Part shown: piece after piece, positions 1 to 7,366 of the stretch
Position numbering within the stretch: position 1 is the first letter of the stretch
How the letters are laid out: the number at the start of each line of letters is the position of its first letter
Assembly: GCA_964348755.1 (NCBI GenBank)
Contig: CAYGDW010000018.1
Span: 1 to 42,676, forward strand
Length of the DNA stretch: 42,676 nucleotides
Reading direction: 5' to 3'
DNA from: UBA7960 sp964348755
GTDB taxonomy: Bacteria; Bacteroidota; Bacteroidia; Bacteroidales; UBA7960
The notes under the pieces: generated by a model
Database searches by the model: none
What the model was told of the DNA's origin: nothing
The model's input: the letters and a program-made list of their open reading frames with translations, nothing else
Program-made: the position numbers and the translations under genes

Positions 1-207
1 ACTCAGGTATTGTAAGAACTTTCTGTTGCCGTCTCTTTCAAAACCTTCTGCAATTCAATCCATTTTTGAACCTGAAAAATTCCTGATTTGGTTTTTTAAA
101 CCAAAACCTTTGGCAAACTTTTCGACTGAGGGTAGTTTAAATATGAATTTTGAAAGTACCCTTGATTCTTTCCAGCTTTCAAAATCTTCAAAACGTTTTA
201 TTTTCAT
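1..207 (-). pseudogene. Four-helix-bundle protein gene (S23/IVS-protein family), broken by a stop and cut by the window edge
   Basis: Reading the minus strand from an ATG at 207 gives a start MKIKRFEDFESWKESRV, then FAKGFGLKNQIRN, an in-frame TGA at 55-57, and in the same frame IAEGFERDGNRKFLQYLS running off the window. The order of motifs (KRFEDxExWK, FxLxxQIR, NIAEGFERDGNxxFxxYLS) matches the four-helix-bundle proteins related to those encoded in 23S rRNA intervening sequences. The TGA stands where the family normally has the Asn before IAEGF. The frame stays open on both sides of the stop, which points to a recent nonsense change. Such genes are scattered through Bacteroidota polysaccharide loci, and their function is unknown. 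The 3' half is outside the window. Confidence 0.72.
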
Positions 208-676
208 CCGAAAATAATTTAATATTTAAGGTCGGATGGAACCCGCATGATGAATTTTAGCGTCGCTGAACTTCGGTTCAACCTTGTTTGTGGTTAACGA
301 ATCATGCTCGTTTCATTTCACTATTGTCTGATAAAACCTAATGAAGGAAGAATTACGTGTTTGAGATTCCTCACTACGTTCTGAATGACAGATAGTTAGT
401 TATTTGATAGGTGGTGGGCGGCGGCAAAGCTGCAGCCCACCACTTATTTTCTCCAAAACCCCTAAAAGCCTTGTCATTTCGAGCGAAGCGAGAAATCCCG
501 TCATTTTCATCGGACAATTGTATTTTCATTTATTAGCCTTTTGGTTTTTCCAAAAATTAACGGTGATGGCCAAAATTACAATATTTCCTCAAAACAACCT
601 TAAACTTTAGGCTTGAAACCTTAAATCTGAACCGAGCCAAAGGCGAGCTACTGAGCGAGGCGAAAAAACCCGAAAT
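208..676. other. Gene-free stretch holding a REP-type composite element
   Basis: No convincing gene lies here. The stretch holds the composite repeat at 363-499, annotated separately. The rest is AT-rich sequence between the end of the UpxY-like gene and the start of the broken four-helix-bundle gene. I saw no strong terminator directly after the UpxY-like gene. Confidence 0.6.
363..499 (+). repeat. Composite REP-type element (left copy)
   Basis: The element has three parts. The left end (363-390) begins GAGATTCCTCACTACGTTC and ends AATGACA. A central hairpin has 9-bp perfect arms at 411-419 and 435-443. The right end (472-499) begins TGTCATTTCGAGCGAAGCGA and ends GAAATCCC. The reverse complement of the left end resembles the right end (TGTCATT, then AACG or AGCG, then GAGAAATC or GAGGAATC), so the ends act as imperfect terminal inverted repeats around a hairpin. 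The same architecture recurs in opposite orientation at 5399-5533. Sequences of this kind are widespread intergenic REP-like repeats in Bacteroidota and are often linked to RAYT (TnpA-REP) transposases; that link is general knowledge and was not seen here. Confidence 0.75.
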
Positions 677-1183
677 TCAAACCGCCTCTGCCAGGCCAGC
701 GGGTAAGGTTACTTGCACGTTTTTGTCCAGCACGTCGAGGCGGATAATCATTATCTGGTTTTTCCCACTTTGAACGACCTCTCCCCTGAGGCCTTTCAAG
801 GGTCCTTGCTTTATTTCTACGGGTGTTCCGGGCTTCAGTATTTTTTCGGCTGGGGCCATTTCATAGCCTTCGGCACTGAGGCGCTGCATGGCCTCAATTT
901 GGTGGTTGGGCACCGGCACGGGCTTGCCCTCGAATGCTATTATACGAACCACTCCGGGAGTTTGCAATATCCTGTAGAAGTGGTTTTGGTCGGAGGGATG
1001 TGTTTTTACAAAGAGGTAGCTGTTTAAAAGGGGCACCTCCACGCGCTTCATGCGGTCGCTCCAGCGCCTGAATACCATCATAAGCGGAAGATAAACCTCA
1101 ACACCCTGCTCGCGCAAATGCTTCTCAACGCGCTTCTCGTAGCGCGAACGGGTGTAAAGGGCGTACCAGAGGTGAGAAGACAT
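677..1183 (-). CDS. UpxY/NusG-family transcription antiterminator
   Basis: This 168-residue protein has a NusG N-terminal (NGN) domain beginning with WYALYTRSRYEKRVEKHL (from residue 6) and a C-terminal KOW domain (about residues 118-155, motif PGTPVEIKQGPLKGLRGEV). In Bacteroides, UpxY proteins ride RNA polymerase and stop premature termination in the capsule operon that encodes them. There they are usually the first gene. Here the gene is the third of a wza-wzc-upxY set and is separated from wzc by 472 bp. No glycosyltransferase or flippase gene follows within the window, so its target operon is either this export module or something beyond position 1. Housekeeping NusG is usually longer and sits beside secE and rplK, so this is a specialised paralogue. 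Confidence 0.85.
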   Translation of the reverse strand: MSSHLWYALYTRSRYEKRVEKHLREQGVEVYLPLMMVFRRWSDRMKRVEVPLLNSYLFVKTHPSDQNHFYRILQTPGVVRIIAFEGKPVPVPNHQIEAMQRLSAEGYEMAPAEKILKPGTPVEIKQGPLKGLRGEVVQSGKNQIMIIRLDVLDKNVQVTLPAGLAEAV

Positions 1184-1655
1184 TGATACAGAAAAGTGAG
1201 AAATGAGAATTTTTTTAGATCTTTTTGAAATTTTCCGGATTATACATCAAGGAGATATGTGTTTTTTGGGCCTCATTATATTTCTATAGTAGTTGCACCT
1301 TGCCGGATACGTTTTTGTTGCAGCATCCAAATAAGAAACCCGGCCATGACCTGCTTTCAAAGTCTTCGGTCTTGGAGTCGCCAGGCTTGCTTACAAAATG
1401 TCTGACGTAATTTATTTTTGCCCACACCTGGTCAATACCGGTTGATACAGAGGATTGCAATGAACTTTTGATTTGCTTTGTTAAGGAGTATTTCCCCCTG
1501 TAGGAAAATGCCTGGAAATTTCGGAGACCTGCATGGCCCGGTTAAATGCTTTCAGGAAAATAGTCAAATACAGGAAACTACAAATAACTGTCATTACAAA
1601 CAATTATCAAACTCCAACTTCTTTTCTCCCGCCACTCCTCTCTCACCACCTACAT
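1184..1655. other. Gene-free gap between wzc-like and upxY-like genes
   Basis: I recognise no gene in these 472 bp. The minus strand contains an 86-codon stop-free stretch (1284-1541) without an ATG start or family resemblance, and a short 37-codon ATG frame just upstream of it in another frame. These could be remains of one decayed gene or chance. No REP element and no clear TAnnTTTG promoter for the antiterminator gene were found. Confidence 0.5.
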
Positions 1656-4064
1656 TTAACTCTTTCCGTTCTTTAACTTCCCTGCCCAACGGGCCAGCAG
1701 TCCCTGGTCCACAGCAGCCTCTTCTTCGGCGTATCCGTACCCATATCCATACCCGTATCCATATCCATATCCATATCGGGCGCCAAGCTTGTTTACCTGC
1801 ATATCATTAATTTCGAGGCAGATGTTTTTTATGCCGGTTTTTTCGGCGAACTCCCGGATAAATTCGAGGGCTGAGCGGTCGGTAAATCGCTGCCTGATTA
1901 CATACAGGGTGGTGTCGGTAATTTTCATCAGGGCCATTGCATCGGGCACCAGCCCTACGGGAGGTGTGTCGATAATGATGTAGTCGAAATTGCTGCGTAG
2001 CTCATTGAGCAATTTTCCCATGGTTTTGGTTTCGAGCAGTTCGGCCGGGTTGGGGGGCACAGGCCCGGCAGCAATAAAAAAGAGGTTCTCGTCCTGTGCT
2101 GTGGCTTGCACTATTTTGTCGAGGCTGTGCTGGCCAATGAGGTAGTTCGAAAGCCCTGGCTCGCGTTTAAGATCAAACTCCCGGAAGAGCTTTGGTTTGC
2201 GCATATCGGCGCCTACCAGCACTGTTTTTTTCCCCGAAAGGGCCAAAACCGAAGCAAGGTTTAAGGCAGTAAAACTCTTGCCTTCGAAAGAACGGGTTGA
2301 AGTAACCACAATAACCTTGCTATTATCACCGGGCAAAATAAACTGCAGGTTTGATCGCATAGTACGGAAGGCTTCTACCAAATGCGAGCGGGGGTTGTCA
2401 TAGACCACCAGGTCAACCTGGTCGGAGGCCGATGCGTTTTCGTTGTGTGGAACTATGCCAATAACTGGAAACGGAAGGGCGCTTGTAACCTCTTTTTTGT
2501 CTAAAATTTTGGTGTTTAAGAAGTCGCGAATAATAAGAAACCCCAATGGCAATATGAAGCCCAGCATAAGTGCTATTGCGTAGTTTCTGGCTATTTTGGG
2601 TGCAACCAACTGGCCAAATCGCGATGCATCGATTACCTGGTTGTCGGGCACATTGCTTGCCATGGCAATGCCTGCTTCGGCCCTTTTCTCGAGCAGGTAG
2701 TTGAACGTAGCGTCGTTGAGGTTAAAGCGACGCTGAATGCCAATGAGTTCTCGTTCGGTTTGCGGCATTTGTCCTATTCGTCGCTCAATTTGACTCAGGC
2801 GGCGGTTCAGGTCGGTAAGCAAAATGCCGGAAGCAGTTTTTATGCTTCGGATGTTTTCCTCCAAAGAGCGGCTGGCCTGGGCAATCTTTACGTCGATGGT
2901 CTGCACCAAGGGGCTGCGCTCGGTAGTGCTCAGAAGCATCCTGGCCCGTTCGGCATAAAGCCTGCTAAGTTCTGCAATCAGTTCGTTCAGAAGCCGGTCT
3001 TCTATACCAAGGGCCGATGGGCCAAACACCTGGGTAAAGTCTTTGTCGTTGGCAAGGTAATCGAGAAGGTAATCGTAATATTGTTGCTTAACCGTCTCAA
3101 GGGCTTTTTGTCCGTCGAGGACTTGCAATTCGCCCAGCAACTGGGTGGTTAAAAAGCTAACATCCATTAGCTGGCGGTCCTGGCGAAACTTCTGAAGGCT
3201 GTTCTCGGCAATATATAGCGAGTCGGTGGTAATGGCAATCTGCTCATCGATAAAACGAATGGTGTTGATGGCAATCTGATTTTTTTCGCGAAGGCCCAGT
3301 TCAACAAAACTGCTTGTGAGGGAATTGACAAAATCGTTAGCTCTTTGAAGATGTGTGGCTTCAAATGTAAGCTTAAGCGTCCATGACTCTTTGTCGAAAG
3401 GCTCTACCTTAATTCTTTTCAGGTATTCCGCAACAAGTTTTTCAGGGTCGCGCAAAACAAACATATAGCGGGTTCCTTGCGAATTTTCGAAATCAAACTG
3501 CTCGGATCTTTTAATTACAAAACTAAATTCTTTGCCCGAAACAGGCTCGTTAAAATAATATTGTTTTTTTGGGAAAGTCACATCACTCGATTCAATCTCA
3601 AACCGTTGGTCATCAATAATTCTAACCAGAATATCTTTTCCGAATGGCTGGTTGTGGTGCTTGTCCCAGACAACCCTAAAAGGGGCATCGCGATATATTT
3701 CTGTTTTGCGGTAGGTGCCAAGAATTCGATGGGTTTCGAAGTAATACACATCCAGGTTCAAGTTTCGCAACACGCTGTCAACCAGCCCATGCGACTGAAT
3801 AATGATTATCTGGTCGTGAAAGCCCGAGCGGGTGGCAAACAAATCCCATTCGCCCTGGAGGGTTCCTCGCCAAAGGCCCTTGCTGCGGTCGCTTATAAGA
3901 ACTGTTGACGATACCTGATAAACCGGCTCGGCCATGCGGTTGTAAAAATAGGCCAGGCCCACGGCAACCATTAAACTAATGGCAAACAAGTACCAATAGG
4001 GCAAATGCCTGAATATGATGTTCTTTAGGTCAAGACTTTCCTCCTGATAGGGATCCTGATTCAT
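1656..4064 (-). CDS. Wzc-like polysaccharide co-polymerase with BY-kinase domain
   Basis: This 802-residue inner-membrane protein should control chain length and export of an exopolysaccharide or capsule through autophosphorylation. A first membrane segment lies near residues 24-42, followed by a Wzz-type periplasmic region with long coiled-coil stretches, and a second membrane segment near 491-510. The cytoplasmic bacterial tyrosine kinase domain shows a Walker A motif ending SFEGKS (about 591), Walker A' VLVGADMRKP (about 612) and Walker B IIIDTPPVG (about 693). The C-terminal tyrosine cluster is an unusual run of eight Tyr alternating with Gly (residues 764-778), followed by an acidic AEEE segment. 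It starts 15 bp after the wza-like gene, so the two should be co-transcribed. Confidence 0.93.
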   Translation of the reverse strand: MNQDPYQEESLDLKNIIFRHLPYWYLFAISLMVAVGLAYFYNRMAEPVYQVSSTVLISDRSKGLWRGTLQGEWDLFATRSGFHDQIIIIQSHGLVDSVLRNLNLDVYYFETHRILGTYRKTEIYRDAPFRVVWDKHHNQPFGKDILVRIIDDQRFEIESSDVTFPKKQYYFNEPVSGKEFSFVIKRSEQFDFENSQGTRYMFVLRDPEKLVAEYLKRIKVEPFDKESWTLKLTFEATHLQRANDFVNSLTSSFVELGLREKNQIAINTIRFIDEQIAITTDSLYIAENSLQKFRQDRQLMDVSFLTTQLLGELQVLDGQKALETVKQQYYDYLLDYLANDKDFTQVFGPSALGIEDRLLNELIAELSRLYAERARMLLSTTERSPLVQTIDVKIAQASRSLEENIRSIKTASGILLTDLNRRLSQIERRIGQMPQTERELIGIQRRFNLNDATFNYLLEKRAEAGIAMASNVPDNQVIDASRFGQLVAPKIARNYAIALMLGFILPLGFLIIRDFLNTKILDKKEVTSALPFPVIGIVPHNENASASDQVDLVVYDNPRSHLVEAFRTMRSNLQFILPGDNSKVIVVTSTRSFEGKSFTALNLASVLALSGKKTVLVGADMRKPKLFREFDLKREPGLSNYLIGQHSLDKIVQATAQDENLFFIAAGPVPPNPAELLETKTMGKLLNELRSNFDYIIIDTPPVGLVPDAMALMKITDTTLYVIRQRFTDRSALEFIREFAEKTGIKNICLEINDMQVNKLGARYGYGYGYGYGYGYGYAEEEAAVDQGLLARWAGKLKNGKS
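1731..1775 (-). repeat. In-frame hexanucleotide repeat coding the (Tyr-Gly) tail of the Wzc-like kinase
   Basis: Fifteen codons alternate Tyr and Gly (8 Tyr, 7 Gly). At DNA level the unit is the 6-bp TATGGA with scattered TAC and GGG synonymous changes. Because the unit is 6 bp, gain or loss of copies keeps the reading frame and changes only the number of phosphorylatable tyrosines. Confidence 0.9.
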
Positions 4065-4079
4065 TGCGGGGCAGGGATA

Positions 4080-4835
4080 TTAATTACTAAAATAACTGAT
4101 TAAAAGAAGGGTTGTGGATATTGTAGAAAATATCAGGGCAAATGGGAATTGCGAAAATCCCAGGCGCTTAACCGGTTGTGGCTCGACATACACCAAATCG
4201 CCAGGTTGCAGGTAAAAAAGCTCAGAACTAACCATTTGGCGCGAAGTTAGGTCAACAGTATGAAATTTCAGCCCTGAAGCCTCCTGCCTGACCAGGTTTA
4301 CCTTACGGTTGGCAAAATCAGTAAGGTCGCCGGCCATTCCCAGCAGGTCGAGCAGGGTAAGCTCATTGTCGTAAATATAGAAAACACCCGGGCTATTAAC
4401 CTCGCCCAGCACTGTAACCGAAAAGTTGGCCAACTTAACCGATACTGTAGCTCCTACAAGGTATTCGTCTATTCTTTGCTGAATGGTTTGTTGTGCCTGC
4501 TCTACAGTTTTCTGGGCCACCTCGGCCTCGCCCACCACCGGAAGAAGAATATTACCTGCCTGATTGACCGTATAGCCATAAATATAAAGGCCCATATTAG
4601 AACCAATTGTGGTTGAGGTCATTCTGCTCTCATCCTGATTGAACAATAAGCTAGACTCCCGGTCTAATGTCATTACCCGAACGTGCAGAATGTCGCCGGG
4701 CCTTATCAGGAAATCAGGCTGATTGACCTGAATTAAATCGCCCTGGGCGGCTTTGTCCTGCAAATAAACCATGTTCCTGTGGGGGGTACAGGAGGCCAGC
4801 AAAACCACAAAAATAATCAAAAGTCGGTGTTTCAT
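4080..4835 (-). CDS. Wza-like outer-membrane polysaccharide export lipoprotein
   Basis: This 251-residue protein begins with a lipoprotein signal peptide ending LLASC, with lipidated Cys16. A polysaccharide export (Poly_export) domain follows at about residues 35-130 (RPGDILHVRV), then an SLBB-type domain at about 130-190 (VTVLGEVNSPGVFYI). A hydrophobic C-terminal segment ends the protein (about 228-248, FALIFSTISTTLLLISYF), as often found in Bacteroidota Wza homologues. It should form the outer-membrane exit channel that pairs with the Wzc-like protein encoded directly downstream. The start is the only ATG giving a full signal peptide. A TATCTTTG promoter element lies about 77 bp upstream. 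Confidence 0.9.
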   Translation of the reverse strand: MKHRLLIIFVVLLASCTPHRNMVYLQDKAAQGDLIQVNQPDFLIRPGDILHVRVMTLDRESSLLFNQDESRMTSTTIGSNMGLYIYGYTVNQAGNILLPVVGEAEVAQKTVEQAQQTIQQRIDEYLVGATVSVKLANFSVTVLGEVNSPGVFYIYDNELTLLDLLGMAGDLTDFANRKVNLVRQEASGLKFHTVDLTSRQMVSSELFYLQPGDLVYVEPQPVKRLGFSQFPFALIFSTISTTLLLISYFSN

Positions 4836-4911
4836 TCTGAAATATATGTGAAGAATTTTTCCCGGATTGCCGGAATCAGAATTTTTTCTATTTAAATATT
4901 AATTCGGAACG

Positions 4912-4919
4912 CAAAGATA
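4912..4919 (-). promoter_or_regulatory. Putative -7 element (TATCTTTG) for the wza-wzc operon
   Basis: The minus strand reads TATCTTTG, a perfect match to the Bacteroidota TAnnTTTG -7 consensus. It is upstream of the wza-like gene and would give a leader of about 70 nt. No TTG sits at the expected 19-20 nt upstream, so only the -7 half is supported. Confidence 0.45.
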
Positions 4920-5344
4920 GTTTTTTTGAACAAAAAAAGTAATAGTTTCTGATTTAATAGCCGGTGAAACCTCCGAAAACAAAGATGATGGGTATTATGC
5001 CTGAATTTTTTATAATTATGATGATTACGGATCACTGCAGACCAGTTAAAATATGCGATTCTTCGCTAAGGTACTGAACAGCAAATGCAGCAGATGAGTT
5101 TTTTCGGTGAAATGGAGGTAGCCAGCGGCAATACTGTTTCAAGTTTCTGCCACTTTCTCCGTCATTTAAAGGCGCCGTCTTTCTGAGAGAAACAAAGTGA
5201 AACGAAGAATCTCCCTAGCGGTTTAATTAACCACCAGGATGTTGTGCAGCATAGTAGTCGCCCTTTCAACCGTTGATGGGCAAGAAAAAAGGGATAATAT
5301 TTTGACCATAAATTCGTATCTTTCGACATTAAACGATTGAGGCT

Positions 5345-5437
5345 ATGAAAACGAAGGAACTCATAAAAGAAATCACTTCTGGCCGACAAAAATTACGTGA
5401 TTTCTCGCTCCGCTCGAAATGTCAGGGTTTTCAATGA
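5345..5437 (+). pseudogene. Truncated small reading frame cut at a REP element
   Basis: An ATG at 5345 opens MKTKELIKEITSGRQKLRD. From codon 19 (5399) onward the frame reads into the REP-type element and stops at 5435-5437, giving 30 codons in all. The N-terminal pattern (MKTKELI, then QKLRDF) faintly recalls the start of minimal nucleotidyltransferase (MNT) proteins, but this is too short to assign. The frame looks like the 5' stump of a gene interrupted or deleted at the element boundary. Confidence 0.3.
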
Positions 5438-5533
5438 TTTTGGCAATTAAGGGGGTAGGTGGCGGTGAAGCCGCCACCTACCCCCTTAATAAAAAGCTAA
5501 CTGACTGTCATTTTGAACGTAGTGAGGAATCTC
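5399..5533 (-). repeat. Composite REP-type element (right copy, inverted)
   Basis: This has the same three-part structure as 363-499 but in opposite orientation. One end is at 5399-5424 (reverse complement ends CGAGCGGAGCGAGAAATC). The central hairpin has 20-bp perfect arms at 5446-5465 and 5471-5490 and a 5-nt loop. The other end, at 5506-5533, has a reverse complement starting GAGATTCCTCACTACGTTC, identical over those 19 bases to the left copy. The hairpin sequence differs from that of the left copy while the structure is kept. Without a T-tract it is better seen as part of the repeat than as a terminator. Confidence 0.78.
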
Positions 5534-5594
5534 ATGCATAGAATTCTACCCTTTTTTACTTTTACGGAGAATAGTGATTTTTTTTATTTATGGC

Positions 5595-5623
5595 TGTAAC
5601 TTTTTTGATGCTTTTGGCGTCAT
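5595..5623 (+). promoter_or_regulatory. Putative ECF-sigma promoter (autoregulation)
   Basis: TGTAAC (5595-5600) and CGTCAT (5618-5623) are separated by 17 bp. This pairing resembles the ECF-type -35 AAC / -10 CGTC signature and lies 35 bp upstream of the sigma factor start. I infer that the encoded sigma factor drives its own transcription. Confidence 0.5.
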
Positions 5624-5658
5624 AGTTTCACACGCACGAAAATTCCGGTATTGATTGC

Positions 5659-6144
5659 ATGACTACTGCTGAGTATAATGAATGTGTTGACAGGCATGCC
5701 GACGGTGTTTACCGCTTTGTGCTTAAGAATTTGCGCAATGATGACAAAGCTCGCGACGTGGTGCAGGACAGTTTTGAGAAGATGTGGCTAAAGGTTGGTG
5801 AGATTGATGGCAGCAAGGCCCGCTCCTATCTTTTTACCACAGCATATCATACCATGATTGACTATTTGCGCCGCGAGCGGTTTACCGAGGGAATAGACGA
5901 AATGACGCAGCATGGTCATTCATACAGCAATGGTTACAGCGATTTGAAGGAGGTGCTCGATGAGGCAGTGGCCCGCTTGCCCGATATACAACGGTCGGTG
6001 GTGCTGCTGCGCGATTACGAGGGCTATACGTATCAGGAAATTGGCGAAATTACCGGACTTAACGAATCGCAGGTGAAAGTTTATATTTACCGGGCACGGA
6101 TTACCCTGAAAAATTACATTGGCAGCCTTGATGCCGTAATTTAA
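5659..6144 (+). CDS. ECF-type RNA polymerase sigma-70 factor
   Basis: This 161-residue protein has sigma region 2 at about residues 8-75 (RDVVQDSFEKMWLK, then YLFTTAYHTMIDYLRR) and region 4 at about 105-155 (helix-turn-helix YQEIGEITGLNESQVKVYIY). Regions 1 and 3 are absent, and the length is normal for an ECF factor. It would redirect RNA polymerase to a small regulon in response to an envelope or stress signal. The next gene begins 6 bp downstream and encodes a membrane protein with the expected shape of an anti-sigma factor. An ECF-like promoter precedes it. The regulon is unknown. Confidence 0.93.
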   Translation: MTTAEYNECVDRHADGVYRFVLKNLRNDDKARDVVQDSFEKMWLKVGEIDGSKARSYLFTTAYHTMIDYLRRERFTEGIDEMTQHGHSYSNGYSDLKEVLDEAVARLPDIQRSVVLLRDYEGYTYQEIGEITGLNESQVKVYIYRARITLKNYIGSLDAVI

Positions 6145-6150
6145 ACAGCC

Positions 6151-7245
6151 ATGAGCATAGACCGAAGCAATTATGAAATTTTTTTTCTTGACTATTACGA
6201 AGGCAACCTTCCTCCGGTAATTGTTGAGGAGCTTATGGCATTTTTACATACCCACCCCGAGCTGAAAGCCGAGTTTGACGGGTTTGAATTATTAAGCCTT
6301 CCGGGGGGGGCCGACCAACCTGTATTTGAAGATAAGGAAATGCTGAAACGCGGCGCTATTAACCGTTACAATTATGAGTGGTATTTTGCAGCCTTTGGCG
6401 AGGGTGACCTGATGGCCGAAGAAGCTGAGGCGGTTGAGGCATTTGCAGCCTTAAACCCGACCTTGCAGCGGGAGCTGCAACTGATGCTCAAAACTCGCCT
6501 GCTGCCTGCACCAAATATAGTATTTTCAGAAAAAGGCAAGCTGCGACGCCACAAAGTCATACCCCTTTACTCGCAATTTCTCAAGTATGGGGTAGCGGCA
6601 GTATTCCTGCTAATGGTGGCCTTGTTTTTTTTAAGGGGGCCACAGGTTGACAGGCCCGGCCTTGCCAGCATCACCCAAACCCCGCAGCCCGAAGAGCCAT
6701 CGCCTGCCTGGCCCTCCGAGTCTCCTACAGTATTGCCTGTAGAGGCCGGTACCGTCAAAAGAGTTATGGGCGAACCCAGGGTTGGAGCTGTTGCGTTGTC
6801 GCAACCTGTTTATGCTGAGCAACAAACCCCTGTTTCACTTGCAGGCCAGCCCGCGCTGCTTGCCAGCCGCATGCAGGCCCGCCCCTTGGTTAGGCTTGCT
6901 ATGCAGCCTGTAAACTTAATGGAGGTTGAACAGCGCAGCGAGTTTGCTTACTGGCACCATCGCAACAGGGAAGAGGAGATGCCCATTGAATACGAACCTC
7001 AGCAGGTAAGCCTGTTTCATTTGGCCTACCAGGGATTTCAGCGCAATATTTCGGGCGATTATACGCGCGGAGGCCAACAAATGCCGGAAAGGCAGCCCAA
7101 CCTGCTGCTTGGCCTTGCCGGCGCCTCGCTCATAGGGCTTAACAAACTGCTTGGCTCGCCTGTAAATATTTATGCCGGACGCGACGAGAACGGCCGCCTG
7201 GTGCAGCTGGCCTTTGGCAATGCCATTGAGATCAACCGAAAATAG
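6151..7245 (+). CDS. Probable transmembrane anti-sigma factor with duplicated N-terminal motif
   Basis: This 364-residue protein has one membrane span at about residues 146-162 (YGVAAVFLLMVALFFLRG), with a soluble N-terminal region inside and a Pro/Gln-rich region outside. The N-terminal region contains two related units: SNYEIFFLDYYEGNL (6-20) and YNYEWYFAAFGEGDL (72-86), each followed by an acidic helix. No canonical HxxxCxxC zinc-binding motif is present. The position 6 bp after an ECF sigma gene, the single span and the cytoplasmic helical part support an anti-sigma role. The external part ends with LLLGLAGASLIGLNKLLGSP and has no domain I can name. Confidence 0.62.
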   Translation: MSIDRSNYEIFFLDYYEGNLPPVIVEELMAFLHTHPELKAEFDGFELLSLPGGADQPVFEDKEMLKRGAINRYNYEWYFAAFGEGDLMAEEAEAVEAFAALNPTLQRELQLMLKTRLLPAPNIVFSEKGKLRRHKVIPLYSQFLKYGVAAVFLLMVALFFLRGPQVDRPGLASITQTPQPEEPSPAWPSESPTVLPVEAGTVKRVMGEPRVGAVALSQPVYAEQQTPVSLAGQPALLASRMQARPLVRLAMQPVNLMEVEQRSEFAYWHHRNREEEMPIEYEPQQVSLFHLAYQGFQRNISGDYTRGGQQMPERQPNLLLGLAGASLIGLNKLLGSPVNIYAGRDENGRLVQLAFGNAIEINRK

Positions 7246-7271
7246 TCTGAAGTCGGGAGTCCGAAGTCCGA
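7244..7271 (+). repeat. Four tandem 7-bp repeats (AGTCYGA-like)
   Basis: Units AGTCTGA, AGTCGGG, AGTCCGA and AGTCCGA run head to tail, overlapping the stop codon of the anti-sigma-like gene. A pyrimidine-rich stretch with repeated TACTGC-like words continues to about 7370. This low-complexity material separates two convergent genes. No clear terminator is visible in the 121-bp gap. Confidence 0.7.
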
Positions 7272-7366
7272 AGCTAACAGTATTTCCTTCTGGTCTTATT
7301 TCCTGCCGCTGTTTACTGCCGCTACCTGCTTTTTACTGCTTACTGTTCTTTTTGTCTATCCTTCCC

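Larger units (their letters stand above)
4836..5658. other. Gene-poor divergent spacer between the export operon and the sigma factor
   Basis: This 823-bp spacer holds the likely promoter of the wza-like gene (4912-4919), a short broken frame (5345-5437), the second composite REP-type element (5399-5533) and the ECF-type promoter of the sigma factor (5595-5623). A further REP-like scrap is visible at about 5175-5212 (GAAACAAAGTGAAACGAAG followed by AATCTC). I saw nothing else. Confidence 0.6.

Noticed and set aside
26..217. Plus-strand 63-codon frame at the window start
   Set aside because: It is the antisense shadow of the broken four-helix-bundle gene, which has clear family motifs on the minus strand.
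1284..1541. 86-codon stop-free frame on the minus strand between wzc and upxY
   Set aside because: It has no ATG start and no recognisable family. An open stretch of this length is expected by chance somewhere in a window this size. It could be a decayed gene, but nothing supports that.
4836..5100. Invertible promoter upstream of the capsule-type operon, as in Bacteroides
   Set aside because: No pair of short inverted repeats flanks the TATCTTTG element, and no recombinase gene is nearby.
5175..5212. Third full REP-type composite element
   Set aside because: Only one REP-like arm is visible, with no partner arm or hairpin.
5162..5389. 75-codon minus-strand frame in the wza/sigma spacer
   Set aside because: It overlaps REP-like scraps and the short plus-strand stump, has odd composition and resembles no family.
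5446..5490. Strong hairpin as an intrinsic terminator
   Set aside because: The 20-bp stem is not followed by a T-tract on either strand and sits in the middle of the composite repeat. No gene end is close.
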